From Faecalibacterium sp. I3-3-89 (GTDB lineage Bacteria; Bacillota; Clostridia; Oscillospirales; Ruminococcaceae), in contig NZ_CP094468.1 of assembly GCF_023347275.1 (NCBI RefSeq), forward strand, positions 1 through 64,000: 64,000 bases of DNA, in the 5' to 3' direction. Positions 46,903-55,568 of this stretch are shown piece by piece (positions within the stretch are counted from its first letter, which is position 1; every line of letters starts with the position of its first letter). The notes beneath the pieces were generated by a model that was not told the origin of the DNA, did not search any database, and saw only the letters and a program-made list of their open reading frames with translations. The position numbers and the translations under genes are program-made.

Positions 46903-47778
46903 GTGTCGTTTTTATCCTGTGAAGAGATGCTGGCTGCAGCCAGCAGCCAGAAGATCTCCCTGTCGGAGGCCATCCTGCGCAGCGACCTGGCCGAAAGCCG
47001 CCTCACCGAGGCCCACAGCCGGGAGATGATGCATCATCTGTGGCAGGTGATGCAGGCCACCAGCCGGGACTACGACCCCGCCCAGCGCAGCCGCAGCGGC
47101 CTTTCGGGCGGCGACGCGGCCAAGGTGGAGCAGGCGCACCAAGAGGGCAGGAGCTTCGGCGGCGATTACCTCGCCGCTGTGACGGCGGAGGCCCTCAAGA
47201 CCGCCGAGTGCAACGCCTGCATGAAGCGGATCGTCGCGGCCCCCACGGCGGGCAGCTGCGGCGTTCTGCCCGCCGTCCTGCTGCCGCTGGCCCGCAGCGG
47301 CGAGGCGGACGAGGAAGCCATCTGCGACGCCCTCTATGTAGCCGCCGGCTTTGGGCAGGTCATCGCGGCCCGCGCCACGCTGGCGGGCGCGGAGGGCGGC
47401 TGTCAGGCCGAGGTGGGCGCTGCCAGCGCGATGGCCGCTGCCGCGCTCTGCCACCTCAAAGGCGGTGCGCCCGAGCAGTGCGCCGCCGCTGCCGCAATGG
47501 CACTGGGCAACCTGCTGGGCCTCGTCTGCGACCCCGTGGCCGGCCTCGTGGAAGTGCCCTGCATCAAGCGGAATGTGGTCGGTGCAGTGAATGCGGTTTC
47601 TTGTGCCAATATGGCTCTCGCCGGGGTGGACTACGCCATCCCCTGCGACGAGGTCATCGACGCGATGGGCCGCGTGGGCAGCCTGCTCTCCCCCGACCTC
47701 CGGGAGACGGGTCAGGGCGGTCTTGCCGCCACGCCTACCGGTGTCCGAATCGCCCAGACCCTCGCAGAGCAGGGCTGA
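46903..47778 (+). CDS. sdaAA: L-serine dehydratase, alpha subunit
   Basis: Catalytic, [4Fe-4S]-binding subunit, 291 residues, starting with GTG after GAGGAGGG. Motifs include ACMKRIVAAPTAGSCGVLPAVL, GAEGGCQAEVGAASAMAAAAL and CDPVAGLVEVPCIKRN with the cluster cysteines, and the C-terminal GGLAATPTGVRIA. Forms the active enzyme with sdaAB; such enzymes are oxygen-sensitive, in line with an anaerobic host. Confidence 0.94.
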   Translation: MSFLSCEEMLAAASSQKISLSEAILRSDLAESRLTEAHSREMMHHLWQVMQATSRDYDPAQRSRSGLSGGDAAKVEQAHQEGRSFGGDYLAAVTAEALKTAECNACMKRIVAAPTAGSCGVLPAVLLPLARSGEADEEAICDALYVAAGFGQVIAARATLAGAEGGCQAEVGAASAMAAAALCHLKGGAPEQCAAAAAMALGNLLGLVCDPVAGLVEVPCIKRNVVGAVNAVSCANMALAGVDYAIPCDEVIDAMGRVGSLLSPDLRETGQGGLAATPTGVRIAQTLAEQG

Positions 47779-47853
47779 TGCAGGAAAGATAAAAGAAAAG
47801 TAGATGAAAAGACGCTCTTTTTCGAGAAATCCAAAAATATTTCCGAAAAAGTG

Positions 47854-47882
47854 TTGACAAAACCCCGGTTCGGTGATAAAAT
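47854..47882 (+). promoter_or_regulatory. Promoter of the tRNA-Arg gene
   Basis: TTGACA (47854-47859), 17-base spacer, TAAAAT (47877-47882), 25 bases before the tRNA 5' end. Confidence 0.8.
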
Positions 47883-47907
47883 ACATCATGTTCCGAACGG
47901 AACGTAT

Positions 47908-47984
47908 GCGTTGGTAGCTCAGCTGGATAGAGTGACTGACTACGAATCAGTAGGCCGGGGGTTCGAGTCCCTTCCATCGCACCA
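47908..47984 (+). tRNA. tRNA-Arg (anticodon ACG)
   Basis: A 77-base cloverleaf ending in encoded CCA. Acceptor GCGTTGG pairs with CCATCGC except for U4-U69; the D arm has GCTC/GAGT; the anticodon arm is ACTGA-CTACGAA-TCAGT with anticodon ACG; the T arm is GGGGG-TTCGAGT-CCCTT with two G-U pairs. An integrase gene lies directly downstream pointing towards it, so its 3' end is the likely attachment site. Confidence 0.93.
47960..47984. other. Probable attachment site at the tRNA 3' end
   Basis: Tyrosine integrases of this kind recombine in the T arm and acceptor of tRNA genes. The integrase start-to-tRNA arrangement and the abrupt change to mobile genes at this point support attL here. The matching repeat at the other end was not found in the window. 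Confidence 0.5.
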
Positions 47985-47986
47985 GA

Positions 47987-48022
47987 AAATGCCGTGAAAT
48001 CGAAAGATTTCATGGCTTTTTT
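47987..48022 (+). terminator. Terminator after tRNA-Arg
   Basis: GCCGTGAAATC, loop GAAA, GATTTCATGGC, then TTTTTTG. Confidence 0.85.
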
Positions 48023-48137
48023 GTTTTTCTGGCAGAGGTCGCACACACTTGCACACTTTCTGCACACTTTACAAAAAAGCCATGTTATCTTTGCATTGCT
48101 CGCACAGCGTGCATTTCGCTGCACAAAAAAGAAATTT

Positions 48138-49538
48138 TTATGCGAAGAGCACCCGCGTCAGCTCGCGGCGTTCTTCTGCGTCCATCTGCCGGATGGCTTC
48201 AAGGATCATTTTGCCTGTGATTTTTGTTGCCGCCGGCATTTTGCTTTCCGGGGACGCCTGCGGCCCTGCTCCTGCTGTGTCCTGCCGGTAGAAGTCGGCT
48301 TCGATCTTCTTTGCCAGCTCCAACCGGGGCCTGTCCTGCGTGTGAGCGTAGGTGTCCATCAGGACGGTAGCAGTTGCATGACCTGTGTTGCCCTGCACCG
48401 ATTTGAAGTCACCGCCAGACTGCAACAGCTGATAGGTGGCACTGGAGTGTCGCAGACCATGAAACACGATCTTCTCAAACTCCGGGTGCTCTGCTCGCCA
48501 CTGCCGATACCACTTGGTCAGAACGTCCGGGGCAATGGGTAAGCCGTCTGGTAAGCGGAACAGCTGACCGCAGTTGCTGTACTTCTCCGGGGCGTTCTGT
48601 TCGTCCTGCTTCATCTTGTCGAGCCATGCCAGAAGTTCCTCTTTCAGCGGTTTCGTCATATACAGGACACGGTTGGACTTCTTGGTTTTGGTCTTTTTCA
48701 GAATCAGCGAGGACTTGCTCCCCTCCCGTCTGTCCGGGAAGGTGTGGTAGATCTGGCTGGGGTCGATCTTGGACAAGGCTTCTTTGTTGGCACGCTGCAT
48801 TGCCTTGTTCACCGTGATAGCTCCACGACCATCGGCGGCATCGAAGGCGAGGTCTCCCGGCTGTAAGCCGAGGATCTCACCCTCTCGCAGGGAGAGAATC
48901 ATGCTCAGATGCACCGCCAGATGGAGGGCGGGGTTCTCAATGGTCTGCAACGCCGCCAGCATGGTGCGCTCATCCCAGATGGTGCGTTCTTCGGTATTGA
49001 TCTTGGGGGCTTCACGGGGAGTAGGCGATTTGTGAATCAGATCCCAGTCAACGGCATACGAAAAGGCGGTTTTCAAGAGCGTGTGGACTTCGTGAATGGA
49101 CGTGCTGGATAACAGCCGCTTCTTCTGATTTTCCGTCAGCTCCTGCTTCTCGCCGTGAACGTACTGGCCGCAGGGGGTCTGGCTCAGGGTGGCGTAGAAC
49201 TGCTCAATGTCGTAGGTGCGGAGGTCTTGCACCTTCCGCTTTCCGATATACGGCACGATGAGGTTCTGCACCATCGCCACAGATTGGGTGTAGGTCTTGG
49301 GAGACCACTTGTGTTTGCTGGACTGAATGGGAATCCACTTGTAGAGCATCTCCTCCACCGTCATTGCATCCGGCACGAGGAATGTACCATCCAGCAGTTC
49401 CTTTTCGACCGTGATCTTGCGCTCCTGCGCTTCGGCCTTGGTCTTGAAGGTCTCCCAGCCCTTGCAGGGCTTGCCATTGTGGTCTTTGTAGTTGTATCGG
49501 ACAGAATACGTGTTGCCACGTTTCATAATAGATGCCAT
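48138..49538 (-). CDS. Site-specific tyrosine recombinase (integrase)
   Basis: 466-residue integrase with an N-terminal AP2-like arm-binding domain (MASIMKRGNTYSVRYNYKDHNGKPCKGWETFKTKAEAQ), a core-binding SAM-like domain and a C-terminal catalytic domain. Catalytic residues visible are R218 (SLREGE), H360 and R363 (HGLRH), H387 (GHAT) and Y397 (MDTYAH). It would integrate and excise the element at the adjacent tRNA-Arg. ATG 49538 follows GGGAGGG. A C-terminal tail of about 60 residues extends past the catalytic domain. Confidence 0.93.
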   Translation of the reverse strand: MASIMKRGNTYSVRYNYKDHNGKPCKGWETFKTKAEAQERKITVEKELLDGTFLVPDAMTVEEMLYKWIPIQSSKHKWSPKTYTQSVAMVQNLIVPYIGKRKVQDLRTYDIEQFYATLSQTPCGQYVHGEKQELTENQKKRLLSSTSIHEVHTLLKTAFSYAVDWDLIHKSPTPREAPKINTEERTIWDERTMLAALQTIENPALHLAVHLSMILSLREGEILGLQPGDLAFDAADGRGAITVNKAMQRANKEALSKIDPSQIYHTFPDRREGSKSSLILKKTKTKKSNRVLYMTKPLKEELLAWLDKMKQDEQNAPEKYSNCGQLFRLPDGLPIAPDVLTKWYRQWRAEHPEFEKIVFHGLRHSSATYQLLQSGGDFKSVQGNTGHATATVLMDTYAHTQDRPRLELAKKIEADFYRQDTAGAGPQASPESKMPAATKITGKMILEAIRQMDAEERRELTRVLFA

Positions 49539-49552
49539 AGATATTCCCTCCC

Positions 49553-49852
49553 TCAGACCGCAGCAAACCAATCGTCAAAGCTCTGCTTGCTTACCCGGAT
49601 GCTGGTACCGAGGCGAATCACCTTGAAATCTTTCGTGGTGTTGCACAGATTGTACGCAGCACGGTTGGAGATCGCCAACAGTTGGGCGATCTCCTCCACC
49701 CGGTAAACGAGCGGGGCGTGTCGGACAGTTTTGCTGGTCTGGTCAGAAGGTTCTACGGCAGGGGTTTCGGACAATTTCATTGTAGGGGATTCGGGCGCGA
49801 TTTTCAAGTCCTCACGGGTCAGTTTAGCGGAATTTTTGCGGACATTCGTCAT
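49553..49852 (-). CDS. Excisionase-like helix-turn-helix protein
   Basis: 99 residues from MTNVRKNSAKL. The last 55 residues (YRVEEIAQLLAISNRAAYNLCNTTKDFKVIRLGTSIRVSKQSFDDWF) are a MerR/Xis-type winged helix as found in excisionases next to integrases. The first 45 residues are polar and probably disordered. ATG 49852 fits AGGAG at 8 bases; ATG 49858 is too close. Separated from the integrase by 14 bases, so likely co-transcribed. Confidence 0.82.
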   Translation of the reverse strand: MTNVRKNSAKLTREDLKIAPESPTMKLSETPAVEPSDQTSKTVRHAPLVYRVEEIAQLLAISNRAAYNLCNTTKDFKVIRLGTSIRVSKQSFDDWFAAV

Positions 49853-49984
49853 AGGCATGTCTCCTTTGCACTTCTCCAGACCCGGCGCAGTTCCGGTTGA
49901 GCTGCACCCTGTGGGCCGGTAAATATGTAAGGGCCTGCCGCTCCTGACCCGAAGCAGCAGCCCAAAACGTGCGAGAACTTGAAT

Positions 49985-50210
49985 TTACGCGCCCCATGCG
50001 CCCCAAACCACACAAAAGTACCTTTCTGTGTTGATTTTACAGGGCGCATGGCTGGATGGATGCGCCCCAAGAGGGCGCGTCCGGGTTTCTCTCCCGCCCC
50101 AAAGGGCATTTTGCCGCCCTGCATCCGCCCGGAAAGGGCGGATACAAACCCGGAGAAAACAGCGATAACAGGTAAAAACCGCTGATTCGGGGCGCGTGGG
50201 GCGGGAGATT
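49985..50210. repeat. GCGCCCC-rich inverted iterons
   Basis: GCGCCCCATGCGCCCC at 49989-50004, TGCGCCCC at 50061-50068, and the reverse GGGGCGCGTGGGGCGGG at 50189-50205, with further CGCCC/GGGCG units between. The 375-base gap 49853-50227 otherwise holds no gene. Position beside a P4-type replication helicase suggests an element origin of replication, by inference. Confidence 0.45.
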
Positions 50211-50227
50211 TTCACTTTTCGTGTGTT

Positions 50228-51574
50228 TTATGCCGCAGCAAAGGCGGGGTGGACGCATACGCCCCGGAAGCCGCGGTACTTCCCCTCGATGTGCTTGGAA
50301 AAGGTCAGGCCATACTTCCCCGCATTTTTCAGCAGGAACTGGCTGAACTTCTTTTGCGGAACAGGCGATTCCAGATTATCCTCGCACCACTTGGTGTAGG
50401 CGCGGTAGAGATAGGTGGAGCGTTCCTCGGTGTCGGGCTTGAAACGGACATACGCCGTTGCCTGCATGAACTGGGTCAGGTTGTCGCTGTCCGCCATGGC
50501 TGCTTCGAGGTTCTGGATGGAGCGCTCGCTGATGGTAAACTGATAGCGGTTCGCCAGCAGACGGTGCAGCCCCTCCAGCATCCACAGCAGGATGCCGGGA
50601 CGCTCCTCGGACAACTCTTCGATGAGGAAGGGGTTATCCACCCGGGCAGGGTCACGGTCTTTCACCGTGATGAGGATCTGCCTGCGCCAGAAGCCGTCGC
50701 TGTCATCGTGAGCAGCCACAAGGTTGCCATTGCCGAAGCAGATGAAACGAACGTACAGCAAGCCTTGGACAGCCTGCTTGTTTTTCCGCTCGATGCACAA
50801 ACGGTCTTCGGCGGTGACAATGGACTTGATGTTCCGGGTTTCGGGCAAAGCCACCATGTTCAGGTCGTCATCGACCATGACCAGCTTGTACTCCAGATTT
50901 GCACTGGCAAAGCGGTTCGTTTCGATGCGGAGGATGGATTCGGAGTGAGAGGCTTCCCCGAACAGCTTCTTCAGCAGCAAGCCGATGCGGGATTTTCCCT
51001 CGCCGCCCTTGCCGGTCATGATCAGCATCTTCTGCGCCTTGGTAGACGGGATCAGAAGATAGCCGAGATATTCCTGCAAGGTCAGAATGTCCTCCGGGAT
51101 GAGCAGACCGTCCAGAAATTCCAGCCACTTGGTCGGTGCGGGGGCATCGGGCTGGTATTCCACGGGGAGCCGGTTCAGGCAGAGTTCCTTTTCCGGCACA
51201 AATCCCCGCTCGTCCAGAAAGTAGGTTCCGTTCTGGAGATGGATGCGGTCAAGCTGGGGTTTCCATTCAGGGGTATAGGTTTCGATACGGAGTGCGTCCA
51301 GAACCTGCTTCTCCTTCTTGGCAAGGTTGTCGAGCACAAAGTCACGGAGGTCGCTGTGGACTTCGTAGAGCAATGCGTCCTCGTCTACCTCGCCGTTCTG
51401 GTCAAACAGCTTCTGTTTCAGGCACATCATGGGGTGCTTCTCTAAAAGGTACTGGCAGTAAGCGGTTTCACGCACTTTGCCCTTGCTGTCTACCCAAGGG
51501 CATTCGCATTCTTCCTCTTCTTCCAGTTCGTCCTCATCACGCCAATCTTCGTTCCTCTTTTTCCAGTCGCTCAT
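50228..51574 (-). CDS. P4-type SF3 helicase / primase C-terminal protein
   Basis: 448-residue phage/plasmid-type replication helicase. After an acidic N-terminus come DILTLQEYLGYLLIPSTKAQKMLIMTGKGGEGKSRIGLLLKKLFG (Walker A near residue 232), KLVMVDDDLNMVALPETRNIKSIVTAEDRLCIERKNKQ (Walker B and sensor) and RFICFGNGNL. This is the D5/P4 superfamily-3 helicase pattern. Start MSDWKKR at 51574 overlaps the end of the primase gene by 38 bases. Probably drives autonomous replication of the excised element. Confidence 0.87.
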   Translation of the reverse strand: MSDWKKRNEDWRDEDELEEEEECECPWVDSKGKVRETAYCQYLLEKHPMMCLKQKLFDQNGEVDEDALLYEVHSDLRDFVLDNLAKKEKQVLDALRIETYTPEWKPQLDRIHLQNGTYFLDERGFVPEKELCLNRLPVEYQPDAPAPTKWLEFLDGLLIPEDILTLQEYLGYLLIPSTKAQKMLIMTGKGGEGKSRIGLLLKKLFGEASHSESILRIETNRFASANLEYKLVMVDDDLNMVALPETRNIKSIVTAEDRLCIERKNKQAVQGLLYVRFICFGNGNLVAAHDDSDGFWRRQILITVKDRDPARVDNPFLIEELSEERPGILLWMLEGLHRLLANRYQFTISERSIQNLEAAMADSDNLTQFMQATAYVRFKPDTEERSTYLYRAYTKWCEDNLESPVPQKKFSQFLLKNAGKYGLTFSKHIEGKYRGFRGVCVHPAFAAA

Positions 51575-51992
51575 GCAATTCCTCCCAATACTTCCGTAGT
51601 TCGTTTTCGGTCTGCGGGTCCGGGAGCACCGAACAGTCCAGATAATATTCAACGATGTCAAGGTTCTTTATCGCTTCAAGGAAGCAGGGGTGAAGTTCTT
51701 CTGTGGGTGACTGCGGTGCGTATCGGACCCGCCAACGCTGCAGACAGCGGTAATAGTCCAGCAGCAGCTGCCGGACGGTGGGCGGTCTGCGGGGAGCAAG
51801 CCGCACCTTGCCGTCGGCAAGTGCCATGCCGAAGTCCTCCTTCAACTTTTCCACAGCCTTATAGGGAGAAAGTTGAAAAAGTCTGCCGACAAAATCGATC
51901 ACATCGCCATCTGCCTGACAGGCGAAACAGTGGAAACGGCTGTCCACCTTCATGCTGGGGTGTTTATCCCCGTGGAAGGGACAGCACATCAT
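51537..51992 (-). CDS. CHC2 zinc-finger primase-like protein
   Basis: 151 residues from ATG 51992. MCCPFHGDKHPSMKVDSRFHCFACQADGDVIDFVGRLF contains the CHC2 zinc ribbon that primases use to bind DNA. Homologous sequence continues upstream in frame (VKNAISTRQAAELYGFAVNRNG and further to about 52079) without ATG, GTG or TTG, so the true start is unclear. No TOPRIM domain is present; the protein probably works with the adjacent SF3 helicase. Confidence 0.82.
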   Translation of the reverse strand: MMCCPFHGDKHPSMKVDSRFHCFACQADGDVIDFVGRLFQLSPYKAVEKLKEDFGMALADGKVRLAPRRPPTVRQLLLDYYRCLQRWRVRYAPQSPTEELHPCFLEAIKNLDIVEYYLDCSVLPDPQTENELRKYWEELHERLEKEERRLA

Positions 51993-52181
51993 ACCGTTCC
52001 GGTTTACGGCGAAGCCGTATAGCTCCGCTGCCTGCCGGGTCGAGATGGCGTTCTTTACGTCCGAAAAGACAGAGGTGCTACCCTCCGTCCCAATGGGTGG
52101 GGTACAGGCGAAAGGACGAAGCCCGGTGAGGGGCGTGGGTGAGGTTGGGTTTATTCACACATCGATCCGTCAGAGTGTTGT

Positions 52182-53744
52182 TCATTTGACCTCCTGCTGC
52201 GGTACGGCGTGGCTGCGCTCCTCCTTGCGGAAGAAGGCTTCCACGTTCTGTTGTGCGGTGCGGAGTTCACGCAGTTCGATCTGCGCTTTCTTGTAGCGGG
52301 TGTAGAACCCGTTTTTCTCCGAGGAAAGGGTCTGGTATTCGGCATCCAGCTTTTTGAGGTCCGGCAGCGTCCTGAGCCCATTGGCCTTGAAATAGGCGCA
52401 AGCGGCCTCGTACACAGCAAACTCTGCACGGTGCTGCTCCTTGAACTTGGCGGGATTCCGCACAGTCTGGAGCTTCTGTGCAAGGGGCTTGTACTGCCGA
52501 TAGACCACAAGATGCCCGCGCAGCTCCTTGAGGGAGACCATGCGGGCATCCAGGTCTTTGACCACCGCCAGTGCATCGTCGTGCTGGGTTTGCAGTTCGG
52601 CAATGCGCTGGTGCAAGGCATCTTCGCTGAGCAGCTTCTTCTCCTGCAGGAGACACAGGGTCTGCGACCAGCGTTTGAGGTTGAACTTTTTCGCCCAACG
52701 CTCATAGCCGATGCCCTTGCCCGCAGCAACGTTCGCCTGAATGTCAACCAGTTTCCTGATCTTATCCGGCTTCTGTTCGCTGGCGGGCTGGATGATGGCG
52801 GCAAGCTGGATGTTCTGGGAGAGGGCGGTCAGCACCTGCTCTTTTTCCAGCTTCTTGCTCAGTTTCTTGGCGGTGATGAACTTTGTCCGGCCGGGTGGGC
52901 AGTAGCTCAACCGGCCTCGGCTCTCCTTCACGGCGATGCCGTGTTCCTGCATGAGCAATGCAGAAAATTCCTCGAAGGTGGTGGTCTTGTTCAGCACAGC
53001 GTAGATCTGCTTTCGCAGCTTGTCCAGTTCGGTCTGATAGACGGTCTGGGTGGGCTGCTGCCCTTCGGCGGCAAGTTTGGCGTTGGCATGGTCGAGGCGG
53101 CGTTGTCCGCGCCGCTGTGCCCAATACTCGCGCTCCGAAACATGGTCGCCTTGGGCTTCCAGCAGATTGATCTGGTTCAGGTCGGCTTGTTCGCACATTT
53201 CCATGACAGCGACACGGAGGTGCCGGAGCATGGCAGAGGTGCAGCGGTGCTTCTTGCCCACTTCCCAGTCGCACGGCTTGTCCATGAAGGGCTGCCGTTC
53301 CACGGTGCGGACACGCAAGCTGCCGATGACGATGTGGACGTGGATGTTCCCGGCACTGTTGTGACCGTCCGGGTGGGTGCAGACGATGGCGGGATGACCG
53401 GGGAAGTTGTCCTTGCAGAACTGCAAGCCAAGGGCTTGCGCCCGCTCCATGGTCAGACCGTTCTCTACTGCGTCCTTCGGGTCGAAGCTCACAATGTAGT
53501 GATGGGTCTTCACGTCCTCCCGCCCGCCGTTCTTGCCGTACTTGCGGTTGGCAATCAGGCAGGCCATAGCGAACGAAGATTCGCCGCACTCAAGGGTGTC
53601 GAGCAGGTACGAATCCCGCAGCTTGGGTCTGCCCTTCTCGTCCAGAATGGGCAGACCGGTGTATTCGTTGTGCTGAAAGGTGAGATAGCTTTCGGTGGCG
53701 GCATAGTTAGAGTTCTTCGAGCTTAAATGCTTGATGGTTGCCAT
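52182..53744 (-). CDS. MobA/VirD2-type relaxase
   Basis: 520-residue DNA relaxase that nicks oriT and pilots the strand during conjugative mobilisation. The N-terminal nuclease domain has the candidate tyrosines in NSNYAATESYL (residues 14 and 20), HHYIVSFDP (81 onward) and the metal-binding H124-PDG-H128...NIHVHIVIG (H135, H137). The C-terminal half is long and helical, with coiled-coil stretches. ATG 53744 lies within the end of mobC, indicating coupling. No type IV secretion genes are in the window, so the element would depend on a helper. Confidence 0.9.
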   Translation of the reverse strand: MATIKHLSSKNSNYAATESYLTFQHNEYTGLPILDEKGRPKLRDSYLLDTLECGESSFAMACLIANRKYGKNGGREDVKTHHYIVSFDPKDAVENGLTMERAQALGLQFCKDNFPGHPAIVCTHPDGHNSAGNIHVHIVIGSLRVRTVERQPFMDKPCDWEVGKKHRCTSAMLRHLRVAVMEMCEQADLNQINLLEAQGDHVSEREYWAQRRGQRRLDHANAKLAAEGQQPTQTVYQTELDKLRKQIYAVLNKTTTFEEFSALLMQEHGIAVKESRGRLSYCPPGRTKFITAKKLSKKLEKEQVLTALSQNIQLAAIIQPASEQKPDKIRKLVDIQANVAAGKGIGYERWAKKFNLKRWSQTLCLLQEKKLLSEDALHQRIAELQTQHDDALAVVKDLDARMVSLKELRGHLVVYRQYKPLAQKLQTVRNPAKFKEQHRAEFAVYEAACAYFKANGLRTLPDLKKLDAEYQTLSSEKNGFYTRYKKAQIELRELRTAQQNVEAFFRKEERSHAVPQQEVK

Positions 53745-54153
53745 ACAGTTCACCAACCGTTTCTTCGGCTTTCAGCCGAAAGTTCGTGAGTGCGGACAGT
53801 TCCTCCAGAATCTGCGCCCGGAGCTGCTCGGTGTCTTTGCCGCCGGAGTTGAAGTGCCGTGCAAGCTGGTTGAGGTTGCTTCCCACCTTGCTGCACTGGG
53901 CAGACAAGGCGGCAAGCGCCGCCAGTGCGTCCTCGCCGCCCTGCGCCACCACGACGGTGTGCTTGACGTTCACGCCGTACAGGACACGGCGGACGAGTTC
54001 GGACTGGGTGAGGTGGAGTTCTTTGCAGGCGTATGCGATCCGCAGCTTTTCTTCTGCGGTCACTCGGACTTTGATGATGTGTGTCTTTCGTTTTCGCGGC
54101 ATGTCATTGCGGTTCTTCTTTGCGTGTACGTTCGGACTTTTCATTTCAGCCAT
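53707..54153 (-). CDS. mobC: MobC-like relaxosome protein
   Basis: 148 residues. A basic N-terminus (MAEMKSPNVHAKKNRNDMPRKRKTHIIKVRVTAEEKLRIAYACKELHLTQSELVRRVLYG) forms a ribbon-helix-helix-like DNA-binding part; the C-terminus has SKVGSNLNQLARHFNSGG, the MobC signature. It assists the relaxase at oriT. ATG 54153 follows GGAGG. The gene overlaps the relaxase by 38 bases. Confidence 0.88.
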   Translation of the reverse strand: MAEMKSPNVHAKKNRNDMPRKRKTHIIKVRVTAEEKLRIAYACKELHLTQSELVRRVLYGVNVKHTVVVAQGGEDALAALAALSAQCSKVGSNLNQLARHFNSGGKDTEQLRAQILEELSALTNFRLKAEETVGELYGNHQAFKLEEL

Positions 54154-54221
54154 ATTCGACCTCCTGTGAAAATGATAAATGCCCACTCCGGGATGGAGAA
54201 GGCTATATAATGCGACACGCC

Positions 54222-54276
54222 GCTTTCGCACCAACGGTGCGAAGCTAGAGCAGGGTTTGGGGAAGGCACTCCCCAA
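54222..54276. other. Candidate oriT
   Basis: Two inverted repeats lie just upstream of mobC: GCTTTCGCACC-AAC-GGTGCGAAGC (54222-54245) and TTGGGGA-AGGCAC-TCCCCAA (54257-54276), separated by TAGAGCAGGGT. Position beside mobC and relaxase and the paired hairpins fit an oriT; the nick site is not determined. Confidence 0.6.
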
Positions 54277-54986
54277 CAAGGATGACTGAGTGGACAGCAA
54301 TTTTTCAAGCATTGAAAATTTGTGGCCACAGGTCGATACTTGCTTTCGCCCTTTCCGTGCAACACTGAAAATTTCAGAATTCGAACCGCAATGCACGTTG
54401 AAAATTTTGCAGAGCAAAACGTGTGAAAAGGCAAAGCCCCTGCTCATGGTCACCGTTCACACTGAACGCAGTTCCTGCCCCTGTTTTGCAGCGGCGTTGT
54501 CCGGCTCGCCCACAGAAAGTGTGAGGTCATGGCGCAGTATCTCGTTCAGACGGCTTATGTAAGATTCAAGGTACAGTATGAAGAAAGCTGGGCGCAGTGC
54601 AGACACTACAGCCTGCTTCTTTCAAGCATCAGAATAACACTTTGAGGTTGTGTAGTCAACAACTAAAAACAAATTTTGGAAGATTGAACAACTACATAAG
54701 ATTTTATTTGTAAAAAAGAAAAATACCGCCCACGCAGCGCAGCGATGATTTTGTCGGGTGAAACGGCGGCAAAATAGATCGGGTGTGTTGCGGGGCGGTA
54801 AAAATCTTCATAGGGAACAAATCCTCGCCACTCTGTACTTTTCGACGAGACCGCGTTTGCGTAGCAATGAAAGCCCCAGTGGGGCTTTTAAGCGGCAGAG
54901 CGGTCTTGCGCAGCAAGATGGAGGGGCATTGCCCCGACAAGCTCGGCGGGATTTGCGATAAAGGGTATCACGGTTTGCAAGGTGCG
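54277..54986. other. Non-coding stretch of the mobile element
   Basis: No gene I can support. A 38-codon frame at 54529-54645 (MAQYLVQTAYVRFKVQYEES and so on) lacks a good ribosome site. AAGCCCC-AGT-GGGGCTTTT near 54871-54889 looks like a terminator. The stretch 54600-54740 is AT-rich. Confidence 0.45.
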
Positions 54987-55199
54987 TCAAGATGGTTTTG
55001 TAAAATTTATTGTGATAAAGCGGTGATAGTAGGACTTATGAAAAGTGAAGTGTAAAGTACCGTAGCCGTCGATCAGCATCTTATGGGCATACGCACCGAA
55101 GTTGTGCGTTCCCAACTGCCGCATCTTGTGCTGGATGAGATTCAACCCCTGCTCGTTCAGGCAGATTTCCTTGCGGATGGGTCGCGTGCGGTCTGGCAT
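54987..55199 (-). pseudogene. Truncated second relaxosome gene
   Basis: ATG 55199 has AAAGGAG upstream. The first 45 residues, MPDRTRPIRKEICLNEQGLN followed by LIQHKMRQLGTHNFGAYAHKMLIDGYG, match the N-terminal pattern of Gram-positive mobilisation proteins of the ribbon-helix-helix type. After IDGYG the sequence (TLHFTFHKSYYHRFITINFTKPS) is unrelated and AT-rich. The 3' part has been replaced, leaving the start of the gene. Confidence 0.6.
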
Positions 55200-55568
55200 A
55201 TCAAAGAACTCCTTTCACTTTACAACGGACATTTTTAAGTCAAAACGCAGGGATCAAAATGAGAAATTTTCAAAAAATATGCGCCCCTGCTTTTGCGAAA
55301 GCGGGAGCGCGTTGTATCTGCGGATATGAGATTTGAGAGAATAGCAAGCACATCCGGTGTCCGTACACACCGGGAAAATGAGCGTTTCAGCCTTGCAGCC
55401 GATACGCCCATTTTGATTTTTGGGAAAGCCCCAAACCCTTGTTTTTTAGGTTGAAGATACTTCCTGAGCTTTTCCGGAAAGTCCTTGCTTTTATTCGCTT
55501 TGACGATTATAATTATACTGTGATTTTATAAGCAGACGCAGAACGGAACTGCAACAGGAGTGCTGCCC
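55200..55568. other. Region between mobilisation and defence genes
   Basis: 369 bases without a supported gene. The composition changes from GC-rich to AT-rich near 55500, and TATAAT-like sequence (AATTATACTGTG) around 55508-55520 may be the promoter of the next gene. Confidence 0.4.
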
